Positions 37,118-47,293 of a stretch of 64,000 bases of DNA are shown piece after piece. How positions within the stretch are numbered: the stretch's first letter is position 1; every line of letters begins with the position of its first letter. The position numbers and the translations under genes were made by a program. The DNA comes from Candidatus Desulfovibrio gallistercoris (GTDB taxonomy: Bacteria > Desulfobacterota > Desulfovibrionia > Desulfovibrionales > Desulfovibrionaceae). The stretch is from positions 1-64,000 of the forward strand of contig DWYJ01000024.1 of the NCBI GenBank assembly GCA_019118745.1. The letters are read 5' to 3'. The notes beneath the pieces were generated by a model. That model ran no database searches and had not been told where the DNA came from. It was given only the letters and a program-made list of their open reading frames with translations.

Positions 37118-39646
37118 ATGGAGAACAAGGAACATACACGCTTGCGCTGGGGCTATTCCACCGGGGCCTGCGCCGCGGCCGCGGCCGTGGCGGCCTGGTT
37201 GCGCCTGCGCGACGGCGAACAGGCGGACAGCGTCAGCCTGCATTTCCCCGACGGCATGCAGCGCCGTCTGCCGTTGCTGCCGCCCCCCTCTCCCTACATG
37301 GCCTGCATCCGCAAGAACGGCGGCGACGATCCCGACTGCACCCACGGGGCCACCGTCTGCGCCCGTCTGCGCGCCGCCACGCCCGACGAATGCCGCCCGG
37401 AAGACTACTTCCTGCGGGTGGACGAGGCAACTCTCATCCTGCGCGGCGGCACGGGCATAGGCCTCTGCACGCGGGCCGGGCTGGACTGCGAACCGGGGCA
37501 CTGGGCCATCAACAGCGGCCCGCGCCGCATGCTGGCGGACAATCTTTGCCGGGCCGGACTGCGTTCCGGCTGCTGGCTGCTGGAGATCAGCATCCCCGAA
37601 GGCGCCGAACTGGCGCGCCATACCCTCAATCCGCAGCTGGGCATCGAGGGCGGCCTCTCTCTGCTCGGCACCACGGGGCTGGTGCGCCCCTACAGCCACG
37701 AGGCCTACCTCGCGACCATCCGCATCTGCGTGGAGGGCCATGCCCGCGAAGGCGGCCGCAGCATGGTCTTCTGCACCGGCGGCCGCACCCGCAAGGGAGC
37801 CGGGAAGCGCCTGCCGGATCTGCCGGAAAGCGCTTTCGTCTGCATCGGGGATTTCATCGCCGAAAGTCTGGAACAGGCCTGCCGTCTCCAGATGCGGGAG
37901 ATCGTGGTGGCCTGCATGGCGGGCAAGCTCTGCAAGTACGCCGCCGGTTTCCGCAATACCCATGCAGCCAAAAACCAGCAGGACATGGCACTGCTGCGCG
38001 CCGAGGTACGGCGCTGCCTGCCGGAGGCCACGGCCCTGCACGAGGCGCTGGCGCACAGCGTCTCCGTGCGCGAGGCCCTGCTCTCCCTGCCCGACGCCAC
38101 GCGTACGGCCCTGCTGCACCGTCTGGCCCATCTGGCGCTGGAGCAGTTCGCCCGGCATTGTCCTGGCTCCCCCGCCCTGCGGCTGCTGGTCTTTGATTTC
38201 GACGGCAGCTTCCTCATGGAGCAAAGCCGCCCGGCCGGACAGGACGCCGCCGGGGACACGCCCGATGCGCTCCCGGAGACGACGCCCGCACAGAGCGCCC
38301 ATCAGACGGACGAGCGGGCCGTGCGGCAGGCCGATCCGCCGGAAAGCGTGGGGCCGGACTACTTCCTCCGGCCGGAGAACCAGTGCAACGGTCAGGTGGA
38401 CATCATTTCCTGCGGCATCGGCTTTCCCGGCGACGAGGCCACGCAGCGCCTGCTCACGCAGGCCGACGCGGTCTATGCTTCGCGCGCCCTGCTGGAGGCC
38501 TGCTCCCTGCCCCTGAAGGAAACGCACGTCATCGCGGCCCATGCCCGGCAGGACGCCGGGGAGATCCTCCGGCGCAGCCGGGGCGGGGAGCGCATCGCGG
38601 TGCTGGCCTCCGGGGACGCTCTGTACCACGGTTTCGGGGGCCCCCTCTCCGCTCAGGCCCGGCCGGGCGACAATCTCCTTTTCCATCCCGGCCCCACGGC
38701 CTTTCAGGCGCTTTTCCATCGTCTGGGCCGCCCCTGGCAGGAGGCCCGCCTCTTCTGCGTCCACTCCGGGGAGGACATCCCGGCCCGGCAGATCGCGCAA
38801 TGGCCCCTCACCGTCACCTACGCGGGCAGCCGCCACACGGCGGACGCCATTGCCCGCGCCGTGCTGGAGACGCATCCCGAAGCCGCCGGACGGGCCGCCG
38901 TCATGGCCGAGCGTCTGGGTAGTTCGGAAGAACGCCTCGTGCAGGCCCCGCTGGGCGACATCGCCGCCCTGTCCTGCGGGCCCACCTCCCTGCTGGTTTT
39001 GCTGGAACAGCAGGCGGACGATCCCGCCCGGACGGCCCTGCCGCCCCTGCTGGCCCTGGGCCTGCCGGATACGGCCTACGCCCATGAGGCCCATCTCATC
39101 ACCGCGCCGGACGTGCGGGCGGTCATCCTTTCCCGCCTGCGCCTGCCGCACTGGGGCGTCCTGTGGGACATGGGCGCGGGCAGCGGCTCCGTAGGGCTGG
39201 AAGCCGCGGCCCTCTGCCCCGGCCTGCACGTGGTGGGCGTGGAACGCAAGGCCGAACGCGTGGCCCTCATGGAGCGCAACGCCCGCCGGCTCGGCGTGGC
39301 CAACTATGCCGCCCGCACGGGCGAAGCGCTGGCCCTGGCACGCCTGCCCGCCGGCGCGCCGGAGGGCCTGCCCGACCCGGACAGGATATTTCTCGGCGGC
39401 GGGGGCCGGGAGCTGCCCGAGCTGCTGACGGCCTGCATGGAGCGTCTGCGGCCCGGCGGCCTGCTGGCGGCCTCGTCCGTCACCCTGCAGAGCTTTGCCG
39501 ATCTGCTGCACTGGTCGCCGGAGCGGCGCACGGGCATCTGCCGTCTGGATGTGGCCGTGGAGGCTCCCCTTGCCCGCGTGCACCGTCATCTCAGCCCGCA
39601 GCACACCATCCATATCTTCACCTTCCAGAAAGAGGCTCAGGCATGA
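37118..39646 (+). CDS. cbiD: fused CbiD-CbiE-CbiT (C1- and C5/C15-methylation, decarboxylation)
   Basis: This is an 842-residue three-domain protein. Residues ~1-370: CbiD, cobalt-precorrin-5B C1-methyltransferase (RWGYSTGACAAAAA, then CTGGRTRKGA). Residues ~425-625: CbiE tetrapyrrole methylase, C5 (VDIISCGIGFPGD, VLASGDALYHGFG). Residues ~640-842: CbiT, C15-methylation/decarboxylation, with SAM motif LWDMGAGSGSVGLEAA. The linker at ~370-420 is low-complexity and acidic. CbiE-CbiT fusions (CobL) are common; CbiD in front of them is less so. It overlaps the next gene by four bases. Confidence 0.93.
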   Translation: MENKEHTRLRWGYSTGACAAAAAVAAWLRLRDGEQADSVSLHFPDGMQRRLPLLPPPSPYMACIRKNGGDDPDCTHGATVCARLRAATPDECRPEDYFLRVDEATLILRGGTGIGLCTRAGLDCEPGHWAINSGPRRMLADNLCRAGLRSGCWLLEISIPEGAELARHTLNPQLGIEGGLSLLGTTGLVRPYSHEAYLATIRICVEGHAREGGRSMVFCTGGRTRKGAGKRLPDLPESAFVCIGDFIAESLEQACRLQMREIVVACMAGKLCKYAAGFRNTHAAKNQQDMALLRAEVRRCLPEATALHEALAHSVSVREALLSLPDATRTALLHRLAHLALEQFARHCPGSPALRLLVFDFDGSFLMEQSRPAGQDAAGDTPDALPETTPAQSAHQTDERAVRQADPPESVGPDYFLRPENQCNGQVDIISCGIGFPGDEATQRLLTQADAVYASRALLEACSLPLKETHVIAAHARQDAGEILRRSRGGERIAVLASGDALYHGFGGPLSAQARPGDNLLFHPGPTAFQALFHRLGRPWQEARLFCVHSGEDIPARQIAQWPLTVTYAGSRHTADAIARAVLETHPEAAGRAAVMAERLGSSEERLVQAPLGDIAALSCGPTSLLVLLEQQADDPARTALPPLLALGLPDTAYAHEAHLITAPDVRAVILSRLRLPHWGVLWDMGAGSGSVGLEAAALCPGLHVVGVERKAERVALMERNARRLGVANYAARTGEALALARLPAGAPEGLPDPDRIFLGGGGRELPELLTACMERLRPGGLLAASSVTLQSFADLLHWSPERRTGICRLDVAVEAPLARVHRHLSPQHTIHIFTFQKEAQA

Positions 39647-42252
39647 AAAGCATCGTCAACTTCGTGGGCGCCGGTCCGGGCGCGGAAGACCTCATCACTG
39701 TTCGCGGCCGTCGTCTGCTGGAAGAGGCGGACCTCGTGCTCTACGCCGGTTCGCTGGTCAACCCCGGTCATCTGGCCTGCTGCAAGCCCTCCTGCCGCCG
39801 CCTCGACAGCGCCGGCATGGATCTGGCGGCACAGGTGGACTGCCTGAGCGAGGCCGCCGAAGCGGGACGGAAGGTCGTGCGCCTGCACACCGGCGACCCG
39901 GCCATGTACGGCGCCATCAACGAGCAGATACGCGGCCTCGCGGAACGCGGCATCCAAAGCGTCATCGTGCCGGGCGTCAGCAGCGTCTTTGCCGCGGCCG
40001 CCGCGCTGGGCTGCGAACTGACCTGCCCGGACGGCAGCCAAAGCGTGGTCCTCACCCGCACGCCGGGCCGCACGCCCATGCCCGCCGCCGAGGACGCGGC
40101 GGCCTTTGCCCGCACCGGGGCCACGCTGGCCTTCTTCCTCAGTACGGGCCACATCGCCGCGCTGTCCGCCCGCCTCATGAAGGAAGGCGGCCTTGCGCCC
40201 GAGACGCCCGCGGCGGTGGTCTACCGCGCCTCCTGGCCGGATGAACGCGTCCTGCGCGGCAGCCTCGCGGACATCGCCGCGCAGGTGGAAGCGGCGGGCA
40301 TCGGCCGTCAGGCCCTCATCCTCGTGGGCGAGGCACTACGCCCGCAAGAAAGTTCGTCCCGCCTTTATGACGCGCAGTTTTCGCACGGCTACCGCAATCA
40401 TCTGCCCGCGGAACACTTCGACGGCCCCTGCGCCGTCTACGCCTTTACGGCCAAAGGTCTCGTACGGGCCCGCGAGATGGCGGCCGGGCTCGACCTGCCT
40501 GTGCGCATCTTCTGCACCCGCCCCCTGAGCGCGGAGGAGACCGCCGCCGGCATCATCCACCTGCCGGGCGAGGACTTCGACGCCGCCCTGCGGGCCCAGT
40601 GGCGGCAGTTCGCGGCCCATGTCTTCATCAGCGCCACCGGCATCGCCGTGCGCAAGATCGCGCCCCTGCTGGAAGACAAATCCACGGACCCGGCGGTGCT
40701 GGCCTGCCCGGAAAGCGGCAGCCACATCATCAGCCTCACCTCCGGTCATCTGGGCGGGGCCAACCGGCTGGCCCGGCGCATCGCCCGCCTCACCGGCGGT
40801 CAGGCGGTCATCGGCACGGCGACGGACGTGAACGGCCTGCCCGCCTTTGACGAAGTGGCGGCCCGCCTCCATGCCCGTGTGCTGACGGGCAATGCCATCC
40901 GGCCCCTCAATGCGGCCCTGCTGGCCGGCGAAAGCATCACCTTCTGCGGTCCGCGCGAGATCTACGACGCCCATTTCGCCGCCACCGGTCAGGTGGTCTT
41001 TGCGGCGCGGGCCGAGGATATCCGCACGCCGCGCGCCGTGCTCTGGGATGCGGAGGGCTCCGTGCCCACCGGCGTGGAACATCTGGACATCACGAGCCGC
41101 GCCCTCGTGCTGGGCCTGGGCTGCCGTCGCGGCACGGCCCCGGAAACGCTGCGGCGCGAGGCGGAAGCCTGCCTTGCCCGGCTGGGGATCGCCCCCGGGC
41201 AGATCGCCCGGCTGGCCTCCTGCAGCATCAAGGCCGACGAGGAAGCCATCCTTGCCCTGGCGCGGGAATGGGGAACGCCGCTGGATCTCTACCCCGCCGA
41301 GAAGCTCGACGAAGTGCCCGTGCCCACGCCTTCGGCCACGGTGCAGGCCCGTGTGGGCACCGCCTCGGTCAGCGAGGCCGCCTGCCTGCTCTCCGCCGGG
41401 AAGGGCGGGCGTCTCCTCCAGCCCAAGGTCGTCGGGGAGGGCGTCACGCTGGCGCTGGCCTGTCTGCCCCATCTGGCCGGCCCCTCGCGCGAACGCGGCC
41501 GGGTGCTGGTGGTGGGCCTCGGCTCCGGCGACGAGGCGCAGATCACCCCGCAGGTCAGCGCGGCCATCGCGGACAGCGACGTGCTGGCCGGTTACGGCCC
41601 CTATCTGGACTTCATCCGACAGCGCATCGGCAACCGCGAAGTGATCCAGAACGGCATGATGGGCGAGGTCGAACGCTGCCGCCGCACGCTGGAAAGCGCC
41701 GCCGCCGGGCATACGGTCTGCATGGTCTGTTCCGGCGATCCCGGCATCCTGGCCATGGCGGGCCTGCTGTTCGAGCTGCGTTCCCGCGAGGCGGCCTTCC
41801 ACGATATCCCCATAACGGTGCTGCCCGGCATCACGGCCGCCAATATCGCCGCCGCCTCGCTGGGCGCGCCCCTGCAGAACGGCTTTTCGCTGGTCAGCCT
41901 CTCGGATCTGCTGGTGCCCGCCGACGAGGTGCGCCGCAACCTGCGGGCCGTGGCCGCCTCCGCCCTGCCGGTGACCCTGTACAATCCCGCGGGCCGCAAG
42001 CGCCGCCATCTGCTGGAGGAGGCGCTGCGCATCTTCCGTGAGGAACGCGGGGAGGACCTGCTCTGCGCCTGGGTGAAGAACGCCGGCCGCCCGCAGGAAG
42101 AACGCTGGGTCGGTAGGCTGGCCGATTTCCCCGCGGACGACGTGGACATGTCCACCCTCGTGCTCATGGGCAGCGCCCGTACCCGCTACGAGGACGGCGT
42201 GCTCTACGAGGCCCGCGGCTATGTGGAAAAATATCTGGACGGCAAAGCCTGA
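39643..42252 (+). CDS. cbiF: fused CbiF-CbiG-CbiH (C11 methylation, ring contraction, C17 methylation)
   Basis: This 869-residue protein has three activities in a row. Residues ~1-255: CbiF/CobM (VNFVGAGPGAEDLITVRG, TGDPAMYGAINEQ, PGVSSVFAAAAALG). Residues ~260-600: CbiG, the cobalt-precorrin-5A hydrolase that releases acetaldehyde (FISATGIAVRKIAPLL, SLTSGHLGGANRLA, GLGCRRGTAPETL). Residues ~620-869: CbiH/CobJ (VLVVGLGSGDEAQITPQ, VCSGDPGILAMAGL, LPGITAANIAAA). CbiG marks the oxygen-independent route. The ATG at 39643 overlaps the previous stop (ATGA). Confidence 0.95.
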   Translation: MKSIVNFVGAGPGAEDLITVRGRRLLEEADLVLYAGSLVNPGHLACCKPSCRRLDSAGMDLAAQVDCLSEAAEAGRKVVRLHTGDPAMYGAINEQIRGLAERGIQSVIVPGVSSVFAAAAALGCELTCPDGSQSVVLTRTPGRTPMPAAEDAAAFARTGATLAFFLSTGHIAALSARLMKEGGLAPETPAAVVYRASWPDERVLRGSLADIAAQVEAAGIGRQALILVGEALRPQESSSRLYDAQFSHGYRNHLPAEHFDGPCAVYAFTAKGLVRAREMAAGLDLPVRIFCTRPLSAEETAAGIIHLPGEDFDAALRAQWRQFAAHVFISATGIAVRKIAPLLEDKSTDPAVLACPESGSHIISLTSGHLGGANRLARRIARLTGGQAVIGTATDVNGLPAFDEVAARLHARVLTGNAIRPLNAALLAGESITFCGPREIYDAHFAATGQVVFAARAEDIRTPRAVLWDAEGSVPTGVEHLDITSRALVLGLGCRRGTAPETLRREAEACLARLGIAPGQIARLASCSIKADEEAILALAREWGTPLDLYPAEKLDEVPVPTPSATVQARVGTASVSEAACLLSAGKGGRLLQPKVVGEGVTLALACLPHLAGPSRERGRVLVVGLGSGDEAQITPQVSAAIADSDVLAGYGPYLDFIRQRIGNREVIQNGMMGEVERCRRTLESAAAGHTVCMVCSGDPGILAMAGLLFELRSREAAFHDIPITVLPGITAANIAAASLGAPLQNGFSLVSLSDLLVPADEVRRNLRAVAASALPVTLYNPAGRKRRHLLEEALRIFREERGEDLLCAWVKNAGRPQEERWVGRLADFPADDVDMSTLVLMGSARTRYEDGVLYEARGYVEKYLDGKA

Positions 42253-42653
42253 TGCCGCGGCGGGCATGGCGGGTAGCGTGTTTTTTAGGGGGGAGGGGAA
42301 CCCCCTCGCTCTGCTGTCGATGCCCGTAAGGCTCCTGCGTCGCCAACGGGCACGGCCCTCCGGGCCGCCTTTCGGTCGCGCTCTGCTGTCGATGCCCGTG
42401 GCTTCCCTCGTCGCACCGTGTACGGCCTTGGGATATATCAATAAGCAACTAAAACAGTTACAAACGTGCTCTCGCTTGGTTTTGGGTAAGCGTTTGCCTC
42501 GTATTCCGTCCGTTCCCCTGACAAAAGCGCGCTGGGGAAGGGATGGGGGCTTGGGGGGAAGGGGAACCCCTCCCGCGCAGGCGGAGGGGGTCCCCTTCCC
42601 CCCAAACAAGCAATGGATGATGCGATGACAGTCCAAGAGGAAAAGGTGGCCGC
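42253..42653. repeat. dispersed repeat family A copies and GATATATC motif inside cobalamin operon
   Basis: These 400 bases between cbiFGH and cbiA are repeat-derived. At ~42285-42405 lies the inverted counterpart of the spacer of the copy at 690-809. At 42551-42605 lie 15-base perfect inverted arms TTGGGGGGAAGGGGA / TCCCCTTCCCCCCAA. GATATATC at 42432-42439 sits between the two in an AT-richer stretch. No gene is seen. The insertion may break the operon into two transcripts. Confidence 0.75.
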
Positions 42654-44660
42654 ATGACGACATTCCACGCCTTTTGCCTTGCCGCGCCCCGTTCCGGCGA
42701 AGGCAAGACCACGCTCAGCACGGCGCTCATGCGTGCGCTGACGCTGCGTGGTCTGCGCGTGCAGGGGTTCAAATGCGGCCCGGACTACATCGATCCCACC
42801 TTTCACGCGCTGGCCACGGGCCGTCCGGCCTGCAATGTGGACACCTGGATGATGGGCCGCTCCGGCGTGCGCCTGCTCTGGGACATGCAGGCGTATGATG
42901 CGGACGTAGCCATTTGTGAAGGCGTTATGGGCCTGCTGGACGGGCGCAGCCCCGACAGCCTCGAAGGCAGCACGCTGGACTGCGCGCGCAGTCTGGGCAT
43001 CCCGCTGGTGCTGGTCTGCAACGTGCGGGGCATGGCGGCCTCCCTTGCGGCGCTGGTGGCGGGCTTCCGGGATCATGCGGCACGCTGGGGCGTCCGCATG
43101 GCCGGGGTCATCGCCAATGGCGTAGGCAGCGCCCGCCATGCCGATCTGCTGCGCCGGGCGCTGGAGCGGGAACAACTGCCACCGCTGCTCGGGGCCCTGC
43201 CGCGTGATGATCGCTGGACCCTGCCCGAACGCCAGCTCGGCCTGCTGCCCGCCGAAGAGGCGGGCTGCTCGGCGGACTGGCTGGATGCGCTGGCCACGGC
43301 CGCGACGGAAGCCGTCGATCTGGACGGCCTGCTGGCCCGGACGTGCTGCCCGCGTCCTGCCGCGCTCGCTCCCCTGCCCGCCGCGCCGTCCGCTGCCGCC
43401 TGTCCGCCGCGCCGCATGGCCGTGGCCAAGGATCAGGCCTTTTGTTTCTACTATGCCGCCAATGAGCGCATCCTCAGGGAACGCGGCTGGGAGCTGATCC
43501 CCTTTTCCCCGCTCGCGGACACGAGCCTGCCGCCGGATGCGGAGGCCCTCTATCTGGGCGGCGGCTATCCTGAAGTCTTTGCCGCGCAACTCGCGGACAA
43601 TGTGGCCATGCGCGAGGCCATCCGGGACTTTGCCGCGCGCGGCGGCGAGATCTACGCCGAATGCGGCGGCTACATGTATCTGTGCCGCGAGCTGATCACC
43701 ACTGACGCCGGGAACGAAGAACGCCACCGGCCCATGTGCGGCGTGCTGGACGCCACAGCCCGCATGGGCGGACGCCTGCGCTCTCTCGGCTATCGTGAGG
43801 TCTCCCTGCTCACGGACGCGCCCTTCGGCCTGCCGTGCGGCAACCTGCGCGGCCATGAGTTCCACTGGTCGGACATCGAACTGCACCGCCCCTATGCGCC
43901 GCTCTACACGGTGCGGGACAGCCGGGGAGAACGCACGGCGGGCGTGGCGCACGGCGCGGTGCGGGCAGGCTATGTGCATCTGTTCTGGGGCCTTGCGCAG
44001 GGCTGCGCGGACGGCGCGGACGACATGCCCGCAGGCCCCGACGGCGGCCCGGCGGCCGCATCGGAAAACGCTCCGGCAGCGGGCAAAACGTCTCGCGGAC
44101 AGGTCATCCTCCTCAACGGCCCTTCCAGCGCGGGCAAGACCACGCTGGCCCGCGCCCTTCAGGCGGCCCTCCTGCGCGATCACGGCCGCCACACCCTTCT
44201 GCTTGCCGTGGACGATTTCCTTCAGGCGGCGTCCGGCGGGCAGGAATCCGTGCTGGCGGCGCTGGAGGCAACGGGCCTGCCGCTCATCGAAAGTTTCCAT
44301 GCGGCCGTGGCCGCGGCCGCGCAGGCCGGGGGCTGGGTCATCGTGGATCATGTGGTGGGCGAACGCGCGCTCTGGGTGGAGGATCTTTTCCGCCGCCTTA
44401 AGGGCGTGGACGTGCTCACCGTGCAGGTGGAGTGCGACGCCGACGAGCTGCGGCAGCGGGAATGCCGCCGTACCGACCGTGCGCCGGACTGGCCCCATGC
44501 CGCCCGGCAGGCCCGGCATATCCACGCCCCCCTGACGGCGCAGGTCCGGCTGGACACCACCCGCACCCGGCCCGAGGACAGCGCCGCCTGCATCCTGTCC
44601 CTCCTTTTCCCTGACGGGGCGTGCGCGCCCGCCCCCGAACATCCGCGAGGTCATCCATGA
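42654..44660 (+). CDS. cbiA: cobyrinate a,c-diamide synthase CbiA fused to CPT-like P-loop kinase
   Basis: This 668-residue protein. Residues ~1-455 are CbiA, which amidates cobyrinate at a and c: P-loop [29 protein letters not shown], and a glutamine-amidotransferase domain ([13 protein letters not shown] with the catalytic Cys position shifted as usual in CbiA). Residues ~480-668 are a second P-loop domain ([28 protein letters not shown]) resembling chloramphenicol phosphotransferase-like kinases. The role of the added kinase is unknown. It overlaps the next gene by four bases. Confidence 0.88.
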   Translation: MTTFHAFCLAAPRSGEGKTTLSTALMRALTLRGLRVQGFKCGPDYIDPTFHALATGRPACNVDTWMMGRSGVRLLWDMQAYDADVAICEGVMGLLDGRSPDSLEGSTLDCARSLGIPLVLVCNVRGMAASLAALVAGFRDHAARWGVRMAGVIANGVGSARHADLLRRALEREQLPPLLGALPRDDRWTLPERQLGLLPAEEAGCSADWLDALATAATEAVDLDGLLARTCCPRPAALAPLPAAPSAAACPPRRMAVAKDQAFCFYYAANERILRERGWELIPFSPLADTSLPPDAEALYLGGGYPEVFAAQLADNVAMREAIRDFAARGGEIYAECGGYMYLCRELITTDAGNEERHRPMCGVLDATARMGGRLRSLGYREVSLLTDAPFGLPCGNLRGHEFHWSDIELHRPYAPLYTVRDSRGERTAGVAHGAVRAGYVHLFWGLAQGCADGADDMPAGPDGGPAAASENAPAAGKTSRGQVILLNGPSSAGKTTLARALQAALLRDHGRHTLLLAVDDFLQAASGGQESVLAALEATGLPLIESFHAAVAAAAQAGGWVIVDHVVGERALWVEDLFRRLKGVDVLTVQVECDADELRQRECRRTDRAPDWPHAARQARHIHAPLTAQVRLDTTRTRPEDSAACILSLLFPDGACAPAPEHPRGHP

Positions 44661-47293
44661 AGGCAGACGCCCACGGCGGCAACCGCCACGCCATGAGCAG
44701 GACAGCGGGCAGGGATGCCGCTTCCCTGCTGGATTTCAGCGTCAATGTCCGTCCTGAAGGCATGCCCGACTTCCTGCGGGCGGCCCTGCTGCGCAACGAG
44801 GCGGCCCTGAGCGCCTATCCGTCCCCGCAGGCGGAGGAGGCCCGCGAGGCAGCCGCACGCCGTTACGGTCTGCCCGCCTCCCGCTTCGTTTTCGGCAACG
44901 GCAGCAATGAGCTCATCCATGCGCTGGCCCGCGCCCTTGTCCGGCGCGGCATGCACACGGCCTGCGTGGTGGAACCGGCCTTCAGCGAATACGCGCTGGC
45001 CTGTGGACGGGCCGGGATGCACATCCTGCGCCTGCGGGATCAGGAGGCCATCCCTCTGCCGGGGGGCTCCGCCGTGCCGCCGCTTGCGGAAGCCCTTGCC
45101 GCCGTGCCGCAGGGCAGTCCCATTTTTCTGGCCAATCCCGGCAATCCTTCCGGCCTGTTCCGTACGCCGGAGACCCTGCGCCGCCTCATGGCCCGGCGGC
45201 CCGATCTGCTCTGGGTGCTGGACGAGGCCTTTGTGGAATACGCCGGGCCCGAACCGGAGGTCTCCCTGTTGGGCGATCTGCCGGAACAGGCCGTGGTGCT
45301 GCGCTCCCTGACCAAGTTCCACGCCCTGCCCGGCCTGCGGCTGGGCTTCCTGGCCGCTCCCGCGACGCTGGCCGCCGCCGTCCAGGCGGAACTGCCGGTC
45401 TGGAACGTCAACGGCCTTGCGCTGGCCGCCGCCGTGGCCGTGCTGGAGGATGCCTCCGACTTTGCCGAAAACACCCGTACGACCAATGCCCAACGCCGCG
45501 CCCATCTGGCGGCGGCGCTGGCCGCCCTGCCCGGCGTGGAGGTTTTTCCCTCGGCGGCCAATTACGTGCTTTTCCGCTGCGCGCAGGCCCCGGTGGACCT
45601 CAACGATCGTCTCCTGCGCCGTTATGGCATGGCCGTGCGGGACTGCTCCAATTACGACGGCATGGAGGACGGCGGCTGGTTCCGCGCGGCGGTGCGCTTC
45701 CCGCACGAGCATGAACGGCTTGCCGCCGCGCTGGCGGACATCCTGAGCGAGGCGCAGGGCCGCCCCGCGTCCCCGCGTCCGGCAGCCCGGCCCCGCGTAC
45801 CGGCCCTCATGCTGCAGGGCACCTCTTCCAATGCGGGCAAGAGCGTCCTTGCCGCGGCCTTCTGCCGCATCTTCCGGCAGGACGGCTACGACGTCGCCCC
45901 CTTCAAGGCGCAGAACATGTCCCTCAATTCCGGCGTCACCGCCGCCGGGGACGAGATGGGACGCGCCCAGATCCTGCAGGCCCAGGCCGCCCGGCTGGAC
46001 CCGGAAGCCCGCATGAACCCCATCCTGCTCAAGCCCCATTCCGACACTGGCTCGCAGGTGGTGCTGCTGGGGCAGCCCGTGGGGTATTTCGGCGTGCGCG
46101 ACTACTACCGCCGCAAGGACGATCTCTGGCGGCAGGTGGCCGCCGCCTACGACAGTCTGGCCGCGGAACACGAGATCATGGTGCTGGAAGGCGCGGGCAG
46201 CCCCGGCGAGATCAACCTCAAGCAGCATGATCTGGTCAACATGCGCATGGCCCGCCATGCGGGGGCCTCGGTGCTGCTGGTGGGGGATATCGACCGCGGC
46301 GGCGTCTATGCTTCCTTCCTCGGCACCTGGCTGACCTTCACCCTTGGGGAGCGCCGCCTGCTGCACGGCTATCTCGTCAACCGCTTCCGGGGGGATGCGA
46401 GCCTGCTGGCCCCGGCGCATGACTATCTGCGGGAGCATACGGGCGTCCCGGTGCTGGGCGTGGTGCCCTATGTCCGCGATCTCAACCTTCCGGAAGAGGA
46501 CATGGCCGGTTTTTGCTGGAGCGACGCCGCCCCTGCCGGGCCGGTCCCGCCGGGGGTGCTGGACATTGCGGTGGTCATGCTGCCGCATGTCTCCAACTTC
46601 ACCGATTTCGCGCCGCTGGACATGGAGCCGGACGTGCGCCTGCGGCCTGTGCGCCGCGTCGAGGAATGGGGCGACCCGCATGTGGTCATGCTGCCCGGTT
46701 CCAAGAGCGTGGTGCCGGATCTGGCCGAACTGCGCCGCAACGGGCTGGCCGAACGCATCCAGGCCCACGCCGCGCAGGGAAAATGGCTGTTCGGCATCTG
46801 CGGCGGCCTCCAGATCATGGGCCGCAGCATCCTTGACCCCGCCGGAGTGGAATCCGCCTCGCCGGAAGTGCCCGGCCTGGGCATCATGGAGCTGCATTCC
46901 ACCTTTGCGGCGGACAAGACCCTCATCCGCGTGGAACGGGCCGAAAGCCCGCTGGGCGTGCTCACCGGCGGGTATGAGATCCACCACGGCCTCACCCGCC
47001 ACGGCCCGTCCGCCCGTCCGCTCTTCCTGCGCTGCGGACCGGACGGCCGTCCTGCGGCGGATGCGGTCTGCGGCTATGTCAGCGGACGCAACTGGGCCAC
47101 CTATCTGCACGGCGTCTTTGATGACGACGCCTTCCGCCGCGCCTGGCTCGACCATGTGCGGGCGGACGTGGGCCTTGCGCCGCAGGGCCGCCAACTTGCG
47201 GCCTATGATCTGGAAAAGGCGCTGGACCGTCTGGCGGACGTGGTGCGCGAGCATGTCGACATGTCCGCCATCTACCGGAATATGGGACTGTGA
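44657..47293 (+). CDS. cbiP: fused threonine-phosphate decarboxylase CobD and cobyric acid synthase CbiP
   Basis: This 878-residue bifunctional protein. Residues ~1-360: PLP-dependent CobD, making aminopropanol phosphate ([37 protein letters not shown], Schiff-base Lys in [17 protein letters not shown]). Residues ~385-878: CbiP/CobQ, amidating b, d, e and g ([40 protein letters not shown], amidotransferase Cys in [11 protein letters not shown] and His in YLHGVF). The ATG at 44657 overlaps the cbiA stop. Confidence 0.95.
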   Translation: MKADAHGGNRHAMSRTAGRDAASLLDFSVNVRPEGMPDFLRAALLRNEAALSAYPSPQAEEAREAAARRYGLPASRFVFGNGSNELIHALARALVRRGMHTACVVEPAFSEYALACGRAGMHILRLRDQEAIPLPGGSAVPPLAEALAAVPQGSPIFLANPGNPSGLFRTPETLRRLMARRPDLLWVLDEAFVEYAGPEPEVSLLGDLPEQAVVLRSLTKFHALPGLRLGFLAAPATLAAAVQAELPVWNVNGLALAAAVAVLEDASDFAENTRTTNAQRRAHLAAALAALPGVEVFPSAANYVLFRCAQAPVDLNDRLLRRYGMAVRDCSNYDGMEDGGWFRAAVRFPHEHERLAAALADILSEAQGRPASPRPAARPRVPALMLQGTSSNAGKSVLAAAFCRIFRQDGYDVAPFKAQNMSLNSGVTAAGDEMGRAQILQAQAARLDPEARMNPILLKPHSDTGSQVVLLGQPVGYFGVRDYYRRKDDLWRQVAAAYDSLAAEHEIMVLEGAGSPGEINLKQHDLVNMRMARHAGASVLLVGDIDRGGVYASFLGTWLTFTLGERRLLHGYLVNRFRGDASLLAPAHDYLREHTGVPVLGVVPYVRDLNLPEEDMAGFCWSDAAPAGPVPPGVLDIAVVMLPHVSNFTDFAPLDMEPDVRLRPVRRVEEWGDPHVVMLPGSKSVVPDLAELRRNGLAERIQAHAAQGKWLFGICGGLQIMGRSILDPAGVESASPEVPGLGIMELHSTFAADKTLIRVERAESPLGVLTGGYEIHHGLTRHGPSARPLFLRCGPDGRPAADAVCGYVSGRNWATYLHGVFDDDAFRRAWLDHVRADVGLAPQGRQLAAYDLEKALDRLADVVREHVDMSAIYRNMGL

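Noticed and set aside
31183..39613. Very long open frames antisense to the methylamine and cobalamin genes (more than 1000 codons)
   Set aside because: They mirror strongly conserved genes on the plus strand and are a by-product of high third-position GC; no family features are seen in them.
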